Shown piece by piece: positions 36,112 through 48,462 of a DNA stretch of 64,000 nt. The stretch comes from Agrocybe praecox (taxonomy: Eukaryota; Basidiomycota; Agaricomycetes; Agaricales; Agrocybaceae). Made by a program: the position numbers and the translations under genes. The stretch spans positions 4,092,001 to 4,156,000 of the forward strand of contig OZ024841.1 of assembly GCA_964017145.1 (NCBI GenBank), written 5' to 3'. Position 1 is the stretch's first letter. Every line of letters starts with the position of its first letter. The notes under the pieces are model-generated. The model saw only the letters and a program-made list of their open reading frames with translations, did not search any database and was not told where the DNA came from.

Positions 36112-37274
36112 CTTTTTGGATAATGTTAATTATTTTATAGCAGCATTTGAGTTTGCTGCAGTGGGTTTTTTTTTCCCTTTCAAGTGATTAGCGGGAAAAA
36201 ATCTTTGTTAATAATACCTGCCTCTGCAGAATCAGCTCTGGACCACAACTTTGTGAAAACTCGGGTATGCTGTATGTATGGTATCCCGGCATGCTTATGT
36301 CGCACATCCAACCTGACAGTCCTCCGAGTCCGAGACACGAGAATCAATGATGATCATGTTGGTGTCGCAAAGATGCGAAAGCTTACCTATCAGTCTTTTT
36401 TCTAGCACAAAACCTAATGGAGACATGTCCAGTGTCTATACATGGATTTTGCCCAAGTTAAAATAAATTTTCTTCAGTCCACGTTACCTGGTGCAGGAAT
36501 CCATCAAGTCTTCTCTTGCGACATGAGAAGTAAATATCCCAACTTTAAAGTTTATGGATCAAAGTTTGTTTGCACGTTCAGGAACACATTTGTTTTTAGA
36601 ATCCACGGACCACAGTGCACAGTGACAGGATTCACATCTACAACTTCGGGGGTATAATATTTTACACATACTATCAAAAAGTAATTAGGCAAAGATACGT
36701 ATATTTAACAAGTCTTAATTACTTGAGAACATGGGCATTGGTAAGTCATGCAGTTAGGGCCACACGAAAGAGAAGAGGAGCCATGGCCCAGATGGGACAA
36801 GATCCGATCGGAGCTACAGTTACTATTTTTGTTTGTATTTGGCGTGTTTGTCGGAACGTCTTAAATTGATCCGATATCTATTTTTATTTTTGAACTCGGA
36901 ACAAAGAAAGAGAAAGAAAAACCATGCCACTATGAAAATAGGACTCTACGAAACTCCCTCAAATTTCTCACAAGATGCAAGATTAAACGGAGAACCTTCT
37001 GGTATGACGAGTAACATGACTGCAGTGTCTCATATGCATTATATCAAATGCCATCGGTCAGACTCTTCCGGGAGTCTTCTGCCCGGGTACAGAACAACGG
37101 AAGTACACATACAATTTATGAGTTAAAGATACAAACTCGAGCACAGAGTAGGTTTGACACAATTTTTTGGCATGGTACCCACTGCTCGATGTTCAACTAC
37201 GTACCCAATGTCATTCTGTGGGTATGCGATAGCGGATGAGCTGCAATGAGGTTCTCGATGATCACGATCAAGCT
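36112..37274. other. divergent promoter region of the helical-protein pair
   Basis: About 1.2 kb between two divergently transcribed paralogues, each with its own TATA box at the edge. The middle is AT-rich with only shadow frames, and I see no third gene. A shared regulatory site could lie here. Confidence 0.5.
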
Positions 37275-37281
37275 TATAAAA
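37275..37281 (+). promoter_or_regulatory. TATA box of helical-protein copy B
   Basis: GCTTATAAAAGGTT, 49 bp upstream of the ATG at 37324. The spacing equals that of the divergent copy. Confidence 0.65.
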
Positions 37282-37323
37282 GGTTGTTTTCCATAATTTT
37301 CTATCTTCACAATCGTTCCTACT

Positions 37324-39055
37324 ATGTCTTGCTCCCAGAAACTTTTCCATTGGGTCGTTGTCGCACTTGTAACCTCCTCCACATATCTATATACCACTGC
37401 TCGTGCCACCAGAGTGTTAAACTCTAGCAGGCCCGTAGAATATGGCGTTGACTATACCACAAAGCTCTTTGGGCTTGACGTTGTGCCTTTGCGCAATGGC
37501 GTGGCCATTACGGCTAATCTGACTATGCAGCAGCTAGAGCTATCTTACAGCGCCCAATGCAGTGCCATCAATTCGCCCATGGGACAAAGTCTGGCCATGG
37601 CCGACATTTCGAATATGACTATGGCAGTCACATCGTTAAAGGTAAGATATTATCGTTCTTTTCACTTTCTTACGTTCTTATGGAACGCTCTCTGTGGTTG
37701 CTCACCAGAAAACGTTCACTGCCGTCGGCACTCAGCTGAGTACAATTGACAGTTTAGGCTTGACTACACAGAAATTTAGTCCTTCATGGAGTAACCTCAC
37801 TCAGGTACGAGATTTACTCACATACATAGCCTCATTTCTTATCCATAGTTAGATGTGGAGGCAGATTGTCTTGGGATCTGTAACCACCGCTGAAGCCACT
37901 GCTACGTACTGCACAGATTTAGTCGAAAACGTTATGCCAGATGTCATAAATCTGTCAGTTGCAGATGCGACTACTCGCCTCAACGGCTTCATATCGGCGA
38001 GTAGTTGGACACTACTTCAAGTACACCTTATTGAAGCTGTCAACTAGGATGCACAATCACTCAGAACTAATGCTGCTACGACAGCCCAGAAGATCAATGA
38101 CTTTCAACAGACCCTAGCGACATTCGCATTCGGGTTCCAGCAGTTTGTAATCGCGCAAAATGCAGCTATCGATGCAAACATTACCATACTGAGCTCCGAT
38201 ATACAGAAAGTCAATGCTAGTGTGCAAGCGTATGTTTTTCTTCTTGTCTGTTCGCACGTTAAACCGCTAACCGCGAGTCCGGGATTTGCTCAAATAGTAT
38301 AGATATGGAGATCGCAGCTATAGGAGCCGAACTCGGCTCCATAGTTTTAAGCAGTGCCGCGTCTGCGAAAAGGCACCCCTTCTGGGCACCATTTATACTG
38401 GTACGACGCCAATTCAATTTATTTTACACGTGTATTTGTAACTTCTCTCCATTTTTCAGGCTGCGGCACTAGTAGAGGAAGCCATTGTCGGTATTCCACT
38501 CGTATCGTTGTCAAACGAGAACAAAAGTGTGTTTCATTTGCAACAAGTAAATTAATCAGTGTTGATACTCACTGCGTATGGACGGTTTAGAGGACCTCGC
38601 TCAAATCGCCGCTGATGAGGCGTCAATCAACCTTTTGGAAGGCAAGGATGCTATGCTTGCAAGGGCAAATGAAACCATCACAGATCTCAGAGAACTTACC
38701 TTATCTGCCTCTTCTCTCATGGGATCAATTAATGTCATCTGGAACACCGCTGCCAGCGAAGCCGAAGATGTGATCACATTCCTCAATATGGCAGAGGCTG
38801 TGAGTATAATATATCTATCCTCCAAGATGAGTCACATATTTATGATGATGATGATGCCGGATACGTCTAGTTCCCTGAGCCTCAAATTTTCTGGGGAGAG
38901 GTGAACAAGGTACCTTGCTATTACGAAGCTCTCAATTCGACGATGATTCAGGTGCGTCGTGTAGCTATCGTTTCTGTAGTATTTATTTTCTGATTGTTTT
39001 GCGGATCCGCAAATACTACTAGTACGCTCAAGGTGTAATAGCCGCCCAGCCGTGA
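37324..39055 (+). CDS. secreted helical protein with central hydrophobic segment (copy B); alpha-pore-former-like layout
   Basis: Paralogue of the gene at 34262-36057, transcribed away from it. It has about nine exons and roughly 390 residues. An N-terminal hydrophobic stretch (LFHWVVVALVTSS) acts as a signal peptide. Then follow the same ordered segments as copy A: a TMQQLELSY-like stretch, SPxWxNLTQ, a long helical body, a hydrophobic Ala/Val-rich stretch near 38300-38500, a second helical half, and a C-terminal Cys (KVPCYY) before a short tail ending at TGA 39053-39055. Copy A has an equivalent APCIYDAM. Similarity is clear but moderate, so the pair is old. No catalytic motif. Pore formation is a structural guess only; localisation is probably extracellular. 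Confidence 0.68.
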
Positions 39056-40368
39056 CGAATCAGAGATCCGAACCAACGTGTATGCTTTTATATATACTTG
39101 TCATGACTTTTTCTCTTTGTAACTTCGTTCTTATATACAAATTAAGCGGAGATTGAAATTCAATTGTTCCGACCGTATTGTCATTTTGTTTCTGTTGTTT
39201 TTCACTTGACAAACCCTCCTTCTGTCCACGCATCGATATGTTACATGTTACTCGTATATTCGATGAGTCATCACTTGACGCGCACCAACGTGAGCTCAAA
39301 TTACAGTGGGATGGTTGGTTTGAGATGTGATCGCAAAATAGAAATCTACGTGGCACCTTGAACTTTGAAGGTATGTGATTTGGTTTGTTTTTTCCACGGT
39401 CTTCCAACTTACTTTTAGTTTAACGCTCTCACTTTAAGTCTTTACTTTCCTAATATCTCAAATCTTCGAATCGACCCATGTTTCTTTCGGAAAGCCGGGG
39501 CGACACCCACTCGTCTTTCACCGTCGACGATACTTCCAGTGCCTCTATTCTCAAGGTTTATGAAAACATGACGCGTGTCTTTGTAATTAGTTGCAAGGGC
39601 CGTCTTCGAGGTTTATAGATGTAGGATAGAATGGTAAAAGAGGAAAATACCTCGAAGGTTACTTCATATGATAGGATTTTCCGTGGTTTGCTGACAGATC
39701 CATCTGGTTTATAGCCTCGAACGAGCGTATTGCGCCTCCAAACTTCAAGCATCACCGGGGTAAGGCATCGCCGGCCCGAATCTTGCTCTCTATTTACGAC
39801 TTGCTCGACCACACCTCCGGATTCCTCGAAGCCCTTTGAACCACACGACTGTGGTGGGCACACATTCCAGGACCTGGGTAAGCGCAGGAATTGAAAGAGC
39901 CCCATTACATGTTCCATGGCGTCACTCATGTTTCGATCTCGCTATCAGCACGTGTCTCGCTTACTCGTTAGTACGTCTTGCTGCCACATTCCTGCTTTTT
40001 TGCTTGTTTTACATCCTGGAGTTTATGCATGCGAAGTTGATGAAGATGGACGATTGTCTAGGCACTGCATTTCATATTGCTCTCCTGCAATGTTTCCTTA
40101 CAAAACGCTTATTTGAATGCGACGAACCTTTGCGTTTATAAATATGTGGGCTAACTTTAGAAACGAGCTGTCAACGCTGTGGAGAATTGGAACAATGCAG
40201 AATGATTAATGATTCTTGAAATGAATGGGCCCGTGCACTGGAGTATAAAGGAAGGTGTTTTTGTGACGTTCTATATCCCACCTTCAATTCGCATTATCGA
40301 CGTCCAGCACAATACAGTCCAAACATCCGACACACTTACTGACGTCACACGCAATTCGGACGGACATA
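39056..40368. other. intergenic upstream of the Ser-rich GPI protein
   Basis: About 1.3 kb with no credible gene. A CT-rich stretch occurs at 39120-39240. A TATAAA at 40244-40249 sits 120 bp before the next start codon. Confidence 0.5.
40244..40249 (+). promoter_or_regulatory. TATA box of the Ser/Thr-rich GPI protein gene
   Basis: GAGTATAAAGGAAG, 120 bp upstream of the ATG at 40369. The same GAGTATAAAGG core precedes the peroxidase gene at a similar distance. Confidence 0.5.
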
Positions 40369-40946
40369 ATGCGCTTCGCTTCTACTGCCATTCTTTGTTC
40401 CTTCCTTGGAGCGGCCACTGGGGTTCTAGGGAGTCTCACAACTGTTACGGTTACGGTTACCCAGCCACTTACGAGCAAAGCGAGTACAATCAGTCGCATA
40501 AAACCTAGCGGAGAACCTCAGTGCGTATTCCGTATAATCATGGATGTATTTCAGCGCGTTTACATCGTTCATATAGCACCGCTTCGACCAGCATTCCGAT
40601 CATACCTGGTGGACCAGTCTCGTCTATCTTAAGCTCTATCGGCGCATCGTCTGGCTCGTCTGCACTGACTACCATATCATCACCCTCGGTATCTCTCCCA
40701 GATACGGGAATTCCGCCTGTATCCATACCCACTTCCTTATTCAGCTCGAGTGCAAGTGTCATCGTTCCAATTACTACGGGCGCTAGTTCTAGCAGCTCAA
40801 TAGCAAGTGATACTTCGGGTACGAGTGCGAGCGTCACAGCTCCCACGACCTCTAGCACGCAGCCGAGTAGCGGAACGAAGACTAACATTAGTCTTGGCGG
40901 AGTCGCACTCGCGGTCATTCTTATGATGGCTCCAGCTTTTATCTGA
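40369..40946 (+). CDS. small Ser/Thr-rich secreted protein, predicted GPI-anchored
   Basis: About 170 residues in two exons. The signal peptide is MRFASTAILCSFLGAATGVLG. A VTVTVTQ stretch and a Ser/Thr/Pro-rich mature region (many SSS, TTS) follow, suited to O-glycosylation. The C-terminus LGGVALAVILMMAPAFI is hydrophobic after a small-residue stretch, as in GPI attachment signals. The intron (donor GTGCGT after GGAGAACCTCA, acceptor CATATAG) is phase 2 and restores the frame. Probably a cell-surface mannoprotein; no enzymatic domain is seen. The gene at 49559 is of the same type but not evidently a close paralogue. Confidence 0.78.
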
Positions 40947-41286
40947 TGAACCGTACCGTATACTACGGAGTCTGATGAAGGATTATCGGGTACGTATTTC
41001 TGTCTGATAAGTTTGGCATTTCGGTCGTACCAACGTCGCTCTTGCTCAGTGATATTCACTTGCAGTTTTATGTTCTAGCTTCACGAATCAAGTACTCGAG
41101 TGCTCACTCTTGATCCATTTATCAACCTAGCTTATGATGGTGACTGACAGGTTATTTTCGAACTTTTTATCTTCTTTAATGTACGTGAAAGCATATACTG
41201 TGTTTGTACATATCTACTTGACTGTGTCGATGAACTTTTTGTTTTCCGAGTTGTTTTCCATGATCGCGATTCATGAAGGAGTACCA
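40947..41286. other. convergent intergenic gap
   Basis: 340 bp between two convergent stop codons, AT-rich. Nothing recognised. Confidence 0.5.
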
Positions 41287-42628
41287 TTAGCTGAGATAGT
41301 CTTCGACAATACGCTTAATTGACGGCTCCATTTCGCCTAGCTCATTGATCAAATCATCCTAGGAGAATTAAGTCAAATTTACACCTGGAAATCGCGTATG
41401 CTGGGAAATCCAACATACCCAGAGTTTCAACTGTGCCGACTTTCCCTCATCGCTGAGCACATAATCACTATCTTCGTTGGCCTCGGCTAGATTGATATAT
41501 GCCCCTCGCAGATCGTCGACGTTTCCATTCTTCCCCAATCCCAAAGCACCAGTGATAATGAGACGACCTCCTTCTTCTGCAGTGCGAGCCATGGCCTTCT
41601 CCAACATCCATATCGCATACCTCAACAGTCCCGAGTAGTCTCTACGTAGACTGGAATAGCAAAGCCCAGGATTGGTGTAGTTTACTATCAGCGGTGACTT
41701 TGAGCGGTGGGATAGCCTTTCGTTCAGTGCACGCGCGAATAACACATTCATTACTTGGATGTGGATTAAGATTCGTTCAACTCAGAGAGACGATGGCGAT
41801 CACTTACGTTTTGTCTGACTGTATCTGTCCATGGTCAATCTAAAAATTGAAAGTTAGCTTAAAATATAAAACCACTTTTCATTACGCGTAACTTACGGTC
41901 CTTTGACGTAATCTTTATGTCCGTAAGTTTTCAGGGGATTGGGGGAGTCGACCCATTCTTTTGTGATTTTTGCCCAGAAGTGAAGCTCGCTTGTGACGAA
42001 TACCAGTCGTGGGGTCGTGTGGAAAGTTTTCGCTGTATGTAGTAATCGAGGTAGGAGAAGGAGACCAAGCAGAGCAGTCGATAAATGGTTTACCTGGAAG
42101 CTGATACCAAGCACGTTCAAGTTCACTACATGCACGAAGCTTAGCATAACAAAATCACGTACGTCTGCTCCCATCCATCGTCCGTTATTTCTGGTACTGT
42201 TCCAGGAGTGACAGCTGCGTTCTCCACAAGTATGTCCAATCGCTCATTATTATCCTCGAACTGTTGCGCGAAGAGCTTTACGGATGAGATACTAGCCAAG
42301 TCAAGCAGGCGAAGCTCGACAGTTAGGCAGCCAGTTTCTTCCTTGATAACTGATATAGAAGTGGTATGAGAGCTCGTTTCAGAGTAGTGGAATCGAGTGG
42401 AATATGGACTGGTCACGTACCAGATACAGCTTTCTCCCCCTTGTCCCTGCTTCTACATGCTAGAATCAACTTTCCAGGGTTCATTCGTGCAAAGTGCTTC
42501 GCCGCCTCAAATCCTAGTCCAACATTTGCACCTGTAACTACGACAGTCTTCCCTAAAAGATCTTCTCTAGCGAGGGGCGGCACCGTTGTCCATTGGTCCC
42601 TGACGAGCTTCGCAAACGTAAGACGCAT
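41287..42628 (-). CDS. short-chain dehydrogenase/reductase (retinol-dehydrogenase-like)
   Basis: An NAD(P)H-dependent SDR of about 330 residues in six or seven exons. The cofactor motif [19 protein letters not shown] is near residue 30, followed by LACRSRDKG, which favours NADP(H). The NAG motif appears as VENAAV, with Glu-Asn-Ala in place of the common NNAG. The active-site YxxxK is YSQTK, spliced across the intron at about 41758-41815 (Lys codon intact, next codon split), followed by MNVLFARAL. The catalytic Ser appears in VFVTSELH. Start [13 protein letters not shown] at 42628. Substrate is unknown; this group commonly reduces lipophilic carbonyls. The neighbouring P450 is 2 kb away and oppositely oriented, too weak a link to call a cluster. 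Confidence 0.85.
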
Positions 42629-44626
42629 GGCAATGATAGTGGATGTTGATGGGAATAGCTATAGCTTGAAAGACGGGTTTTTAATCAGTTTTTATATGAG
42701 CCTATTTTGTTCGTGAGTCCGATGTTATTTCGATAGTTAAGGTTTACATGCCAACAGTGACAGATGAGAAGGCGTATACCTTCGGCCAGGTCAAACATTA
42801 CCGGTGCCGACTAATGACGTCCGTCCCCGCCAAGCCCGTGAAAAGCGGCATTCCAAATTTTCGGCAAGGACGTGGATACTTGCTAAAGTCAATGAATATT
42901 GGGGTGTTTGACTAATACTGGTGCTAATATTGGCTTGGAAAAGGCACAGACACGCTTCGAGGAGGCACTTATACAGTCCACCGGATCAGGATATGCTGGA
43001 AAATTCTTGCCGTACCCTCTATACGTGCGCTTATGATAGCTTTCGCGATCTCGTCGTTGTTCCTATTCCTATTTCGTCAATTTTGTCCCTAATTTCGATG
43101 CAGCCCTGGCCCCTTATCCTGATTAGATGGTGGTGCTGAAAATTTAAGGCTTTGTGTGGAAAAGACATGATTTTATTTCTTGTAGTGAAAGAGTATTAAC
43201 GCAACACAACGCGCCTTCCAAGGAGGCCACAGACAAATATGGCCAAATACTAAAATTGGCTGTTTGAACTGTGCGCTGCGATGTGTTCACTATTGAGTCA
43301 TGTTCATTTCTCCCACATACCGCCTTTCAAATTAATTTTGTTCTCATGACTTTTCGTCAACTAAGTGGATACACTACGGCTGCCGCTTACTCGTCTAATA
43401 ACCTCGGCAACACAAGTAGCCAGGCCGAGTCGTCAACAAGTTACAACGCAGGGCATTACTTCTCCACCACCCGTATTACCACCACCCGTATCACCATCAG
43501 CTGCACCTGTAAAGCTGTACCATCATTGCCTGCACCCATAGTGCCGTCACCTGAACCTGTACTGCTGACATCTGCACAGACTGCACCCCATACCGACATC
43601 ACCTGCACCCATACCACCTGCCGTCAGCTGCACCCTCTGTATCACCGGCGGATGCTTCTGCCCATTTTTCAGTTTCGCCCGCACCCCCAGCTTTTCTTCC
43701 CAAAGCACCAAGCTCACCGGCGCCTCCTTTTATTACTTTATGCTTACCTATTCTTGCATTGACCCAGGGTAACCCACCGTTCGTCTTTCGTCGCTCGATG
43801 TTATTTCAAGTTCTCCTATATCGATTTATACGCACACATCAGCGCAAACCTCGACACACCTAAGGCACTGACTGAGATGGCTGCAGTTGCCTCGAACGCC
43901 GTTGCCTGGGAGTTATCAGGACAACAATAGATTATATTGGTAATGCGGCGTTGATCTACAACGAAAGTTTCAACTCCATATCGTGGCGAAAGAAGACTCT
44001 CGGACAGGGATTTTTCCACAGGAATCCTTGTATCAGAAAATTCGAGACTTTCTAGATACTGAATGAACATGTGTCAAGGACGAATTGTTTCCATCAGTCA
44101 GAATTCGAACATAATCTCACATTATGTTAGTCTGTGCAGGACATCGACCAATAATACGATTTTCTAGCGTATTTTTAAGAGTCAATACCATGTAGACCTG
44201 GATCAAATTACACGTGAGTCTTCTGTAGTAGTTTCTTCAACGAGCCGCGCCAACCAGAAATTATCTTCTTGTATTTTTGGACTCTTATCGCTCTTTCTTA
44301 TTCTGTATGTCTCTGCTTTTACTCTTCCCTTCCTTTTGAAATTAGAACTGAATCATCAATATCTACAACAAAAGCCATAAGTAAGTCGTGGTCATATCCT
44401 TGCTGATCAAAATTGATGAAGAGATAGAACAAATGGTGGGATTAAAATCACAAAACAGGCTCGTTAGTATCCTTCAAAAACAAGATGATATGCAATGTCG
44501 ATAAGATACCCGCGTATTTTCTTCGTAGCCACTACCACCACCACCCCACTTTGAGGAGGAACTATTTTGGATCTTGATACTTATACTCTTGTTCCTACCA
44601 GTTGGGTAGTTTCTTGCGTCCGAAGG
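42629..44626. other. divergent intergenic region with degenerate CCACC/CACCTG repeats
   Basis: About 2 kb. The stretch 43460-43640 is C-rich with imperfect repeats (CACCCGTATTACCACC, CACCTGCACCCATA) and a long proline/threonine-rich shadow frame, which I do not accept as a gene. The rest holds promoters of the flanking SDR and P450 genes. Confidence 0.45.
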
Positions 44627-46937
44627 ATGGAGCTGTTAGCCAAGGTGTTCATCACCCTGTTTTCAGCATGGATCGTGTCCAAGGCTTTGAACTATCGCAA
44701 GAACTTGCAGGTGAGCATTTTCGATCCCACCGAACCGGGCAGAATTTCCTCTAACCTCTCTTCAGTCTATAGGATATCATCCGGGCTTACGGCCAGCGTT
44801 CTTCCCGATGACATTTCCGGGAATCGCCATCCCTAACACGTGGTGGAATCCCGGTATCGTGTTTACATGGGTATGGAGATTTAAGCGTACGTCCTCGTTA
44901 TTTTATCTTTAGACGATTGCCCATCCATATCAGTATACAAGTGGTTCGAAAACGAGACAGTGTCTATCGTTCCATTCTTGTCCGGCCCTGTTGCACTGTA
45001 CACATCCAATCTTGTCGTTGCGCGACAGGTATCAGGAGGAAGCCTGACTTCAAGTTTTGCGAAGCCCCATCAGTTCAGTCTAGGACTGCTGTAAGTTTCT
45101 GTGATTACTCTGCCTTGTTCTTGCTTTTATTAACTTGGAATTTGAACCAGATTTTTTGGTAATAATATTGTCGCCGCTGATGGAGAGACATGGCGTACAC
45201 ATAGAAGGATTCTCGCACCTGCGTTTAATAATGACCTGTATGCTTTTGTTTTCGGCGTCCCTCAAAAGTTTTTTTCTGACAGTACATATACCAGATACGA
45301 CTTGGTGTGGATAGAAACGCTCAAGACATACCACGAGATGCTTTCTACGGAGGGATGGAGCACAAAGAGCGAGTTTGATGTGCCTGCTACACAGAAAATA
45401 ACGTTCAAGGTATTCTCTTTTGAAGAGCATAGTCGGTTAAAACTGAATTTGGTACGTAGCTTGCACTCTTGATCATAGGCAAATGTGCCTTCGGATTTCC
45501 CTTTGATTGGGCGACTCCGCCTGTCTCAGAGGATGGATCGATGTCAATTCAGCAAGCGCTTCGTATCATCGGTGACACAAACACGTTGACCCTTTTTACG
45601 CCCAAATGGACACACAACTTACCATTTAAAATGTAAGCTTTTTTGCTGGTTATTTCCGTGTCCTTATTTCTCACTATTACCACAGTATGAAGGACATGCG
45701 TCGGGCACATTCACAGTTCCGGAAATTTGTGCTGTCACAGATCGAGTTAAGGAGAGCTAAAATACGCGCACAAACGACAGAAGACATAGTGGATGCGATG
45801 GGTGACAATAACATTTTCACGATGCTTGTCAAGGCAAATGAAGACGAAGGCAAATTAAAGCTGAGTGACGATGAACTTGTAAATTAGCCTGCCTCTGCAT
45901 GACACTCAAGCCTCCATATACTGATTCTGCTCACGCAAGATGGGAAACATATTCATAATGTTATTCGCTGGTCACGGTAAGTCGCGTTGTACCGATGCAT
46001 AACGTCATCAGAGAGTATGACACCATAAAATTAGAATCAACAGCGCATACACTTTCGGTAGCCCTTGGATTCCTTTCAATATACGAGGAAATTCAGCAGG
46101 AAATTTACGAAGAGATTATCTCCGTTTGTGGACTCGAGAACGATCCTGTAGGCCATCTCAATCCTCCATGAATCCTCACACAATGATAAAATAACACTTT
46201 TGTCAGGAACCGGCACATTATCCAAAGCTTGAAAAAGTCCTCGCGGCGTTCTATGAGGCGTCGAGGCTATTCCGTAAGTCAATCAATGAATTATGTTTCT
46301 CTAGAAATAGCATCAGTTATACCGTGGCGCTGATAGCGGCTGGATACCTCGTGATTCGCGAAGCATACGAAGACACCACTTTGGATTTGCCAAACCCCGT
46401 TGGACAAGAAGGGAAGACGACCATCCCGGTACCAAAAGGAACACAGGTGTGTATGTATTAGCTTTGATCTAATGATGCATTCTAAAATTTTGTCTTGCAA
46501 TAGGTTATAGTTGACATGGTCGGAATTCGTGAGTTTTTCTACTTCTAAATGAAAGGAACCACGCACATATGTTTTCAGAGTACAATCCTCGATACTACGA
46601 TAAGCCAGAGGAATATCGACCATCAAGGTGGTACGGAGTGGGCAACGAGTCGGAAATTTTCACCGCTTTTGGCATAGGTTTGTTGACACGTGCTTGCTAT
46701 TCTGTTGATTTATATTGACCTTCTCATTACATAGGCCCCCGCGCCTGCGTTGGTCGTAAATTCGCCACGACTGAAGCCGTTTGCTATCTTACGATGCTTT
46801 TGAGAGACTTTAACATCAAGCCTATCATGAAACTCGGAGAGACGAAGACAGAGTGGAAGCAAAGGGTTTTGGATGCCAGAATTGTTTTGACACTTGGGGT
46901 ACAAGATGTACCCATACGTTTTGTGCGACGGAAGTGA
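44627..46937 (+). CDS. cytochrome P450 monooxygenase
   Basis: A membrane-anchored P450 of about 520 residues in a dozen or more exons. The N-terminal anchor is MELLAKVFITLFSAWIVSKAL. Motifs in order are the C-helix WRTHRRILAPAF, I-helix GHESTAHTL, ExxR helix EASR (ahead of LFP), the PERF-like YRPSRW, and the haem loop FGIGPRACVGRKFA, with Cys as axial ligand. It would use NADPH-P450 reductase in the endoplasmic reticulum for xenobiotic or secondary-metabolite oxidation. The intron between LFP and AGYLVIREA needs acceptor CTGATAG at about 46338. I prefer ATG 44627 because the anchor begins there; an in-frame ATG at 44567 would add 20 residues. Substrate unknown. Confidence 0.92.
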
Positions 46938-47907
46938 GAACAGGAGGAGATATTGGTTACTTCACCGCCGAAATAAGCTGTGAAGGGAGTACCATATTTC
47001 TAAATACTGATATGATCGCCGGTCAGAATGCAGTAAGTAGCAGTGGTGCTTGAAATAGCACAAAATCGATTACGAGTTCCTTGAAGGATTCATTTTTACC
47101 ACACCCCGAAAAGCCCAAATGCACACATGGAAAACAGTACCACCACTCAGCATAGCGTCTGGGACGTGTTGTTTGGCAACCTGGACTTTAACTCCTCGTT
47201 TCTACTATCGAATTTGGTTTCCCGACTTTACAAGCTTGTATATTGATGTTACATACCACGCTGAAGAAAGGATTATAATCACCTTTGGAGTACTGGCATC
47301 CCGTTCAAGGAACCCTGAGGCAGTCCAGTGTACAGCTGGATGGCGTAGCTGGGCTCGGAAGCTCGTCGAGTAGCCTCGCACGATGGCGGTAGTCAAAGAT
47401 GATGTGATTCGGCTATGCTGTCACACAGGTACTTATGGATCTAATCTAATCTATCTGTACTCTACGGATTTAGCAATCAGTGAGATTGCACTGCCACAAT
47501 GCTCGTTACCCTCCCTCATCACGAAGTTCAAGAGTGAGTCATACTGTGTATGATTCCCGTCATTTCTGGATAATTTACTTTCCTCGTGCTATAATCTAAG
47601 AGCTTCGGGCTTCCCTTAGTTAATAGTTCATGGTGAATTCCCATGTTATCCCTCGGCCCTTCTGACAGTCTTGGTCTTTCTTTAATAGGTCTCATCCGAA
47701 TACGCTTTCAGGACTCCTTATTCCTATCGGCAGCTATATAATACTCTGCTACAGAGGAAGTATTCATTCGCTGCCACAGTTGCTCTTTACCTTACGAATT
47801 GGCTTCTGAAATATATACTCATGCGCAACCGATTTTGAGCGCTGAGCGCTGATCGCTTCCATAGTAGTAGCAAGGCTGCGCCTCGCTTCGCTCCGGCAAC
47901 CAAAAAC

Positions 47908-48018
47908 AAAGAAAGGTAGAGATGAGACTGAAGCATGATAATATCTGGAAAATAGTTCCAAATTTGGTGAGGTAAAATGGAGATATGGAGGATAAAGGAT
48001 GGAATATGGCGAGAGCAA
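47908..48018 (-). repeat. left arm of a diverged inverted repeat
   Basis: Its reverse complement reads GCTCTCGCCATATTCCATCC, then TCCTCCAT and CAGATATTATCATG. The same blocks, in order, occur on the plus strand at 48345-48462. Left of the arm lies GAGCGCTGAGCGCTGATCGC and CGNAGCG-like DNA (47840-47900). Confidence 0.75.
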
Positions 48019-48344
48019 TAGAAATACGTCGTCACAATGAGAAAATGAGTGAAAAGAACAATAAGATTTACCAAAAGAGGTGCGAAAACAAACAGGTACA
48101 TACGAACTTGCGCATTTGCTATCGTATAGTAACTAATATCAAAAATTTAAAAGGTAAAGGCAACGATAAGCAATGCCAGATACACAATAACGGCGGCGAT
48201 GGTTGACCGCCACGTCGGGCAGTGGTAGCGCGAACCGCGGGACCACTCAGAATGGTCACATATTGGTAACATCTTACAATACGGTTGAAGCCAGGCAATG
48301 CACAGAAACGTCTGGGGAATTTTTTCTAAATGATATCATTTTCT

Positions 48345-48462
48345 GCTCTCGCCATATTCCATCCTTTGTCCTCCATCTCCCAATTTTAACTCACCAGAAC
48401 TATTTTACAGATATTATCATGCCTTTTCAGTGTCATCTTCTCTTTCCTTTGATTTTGGTATT
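48345..48462 (+). repeat. right arm of a diverged inverted repeat
   Basis: Matches the left arm for about 115 bp with small gaps. A further match, GGTGCTGGAGCAAAGCCAGGCG at 48541, echoes the far end of the left arm (GGTTGCCGGAGCGAAGCGAGGCG, reversed). Probably two copies of one dispersed repeat in opposite orientation, 330 bp apart. Confidence 0.75.

Noticed and set aside
43271..43762. 163-codon plus-strand frame rich in Pro, Thr and His
   Set aside because: It arises from degenerate CCACC and CACCTG repeats. No start context, no splice sites and no domain support it, and other frames over the same repeats look equally open.
44567..44626. Upstream in-frame ATG for the cytochrome P450
   Set aside because: It would put 20 mostly polar and charged residues before the hydrophobic anchor, which is unusual for a microsomal P450.
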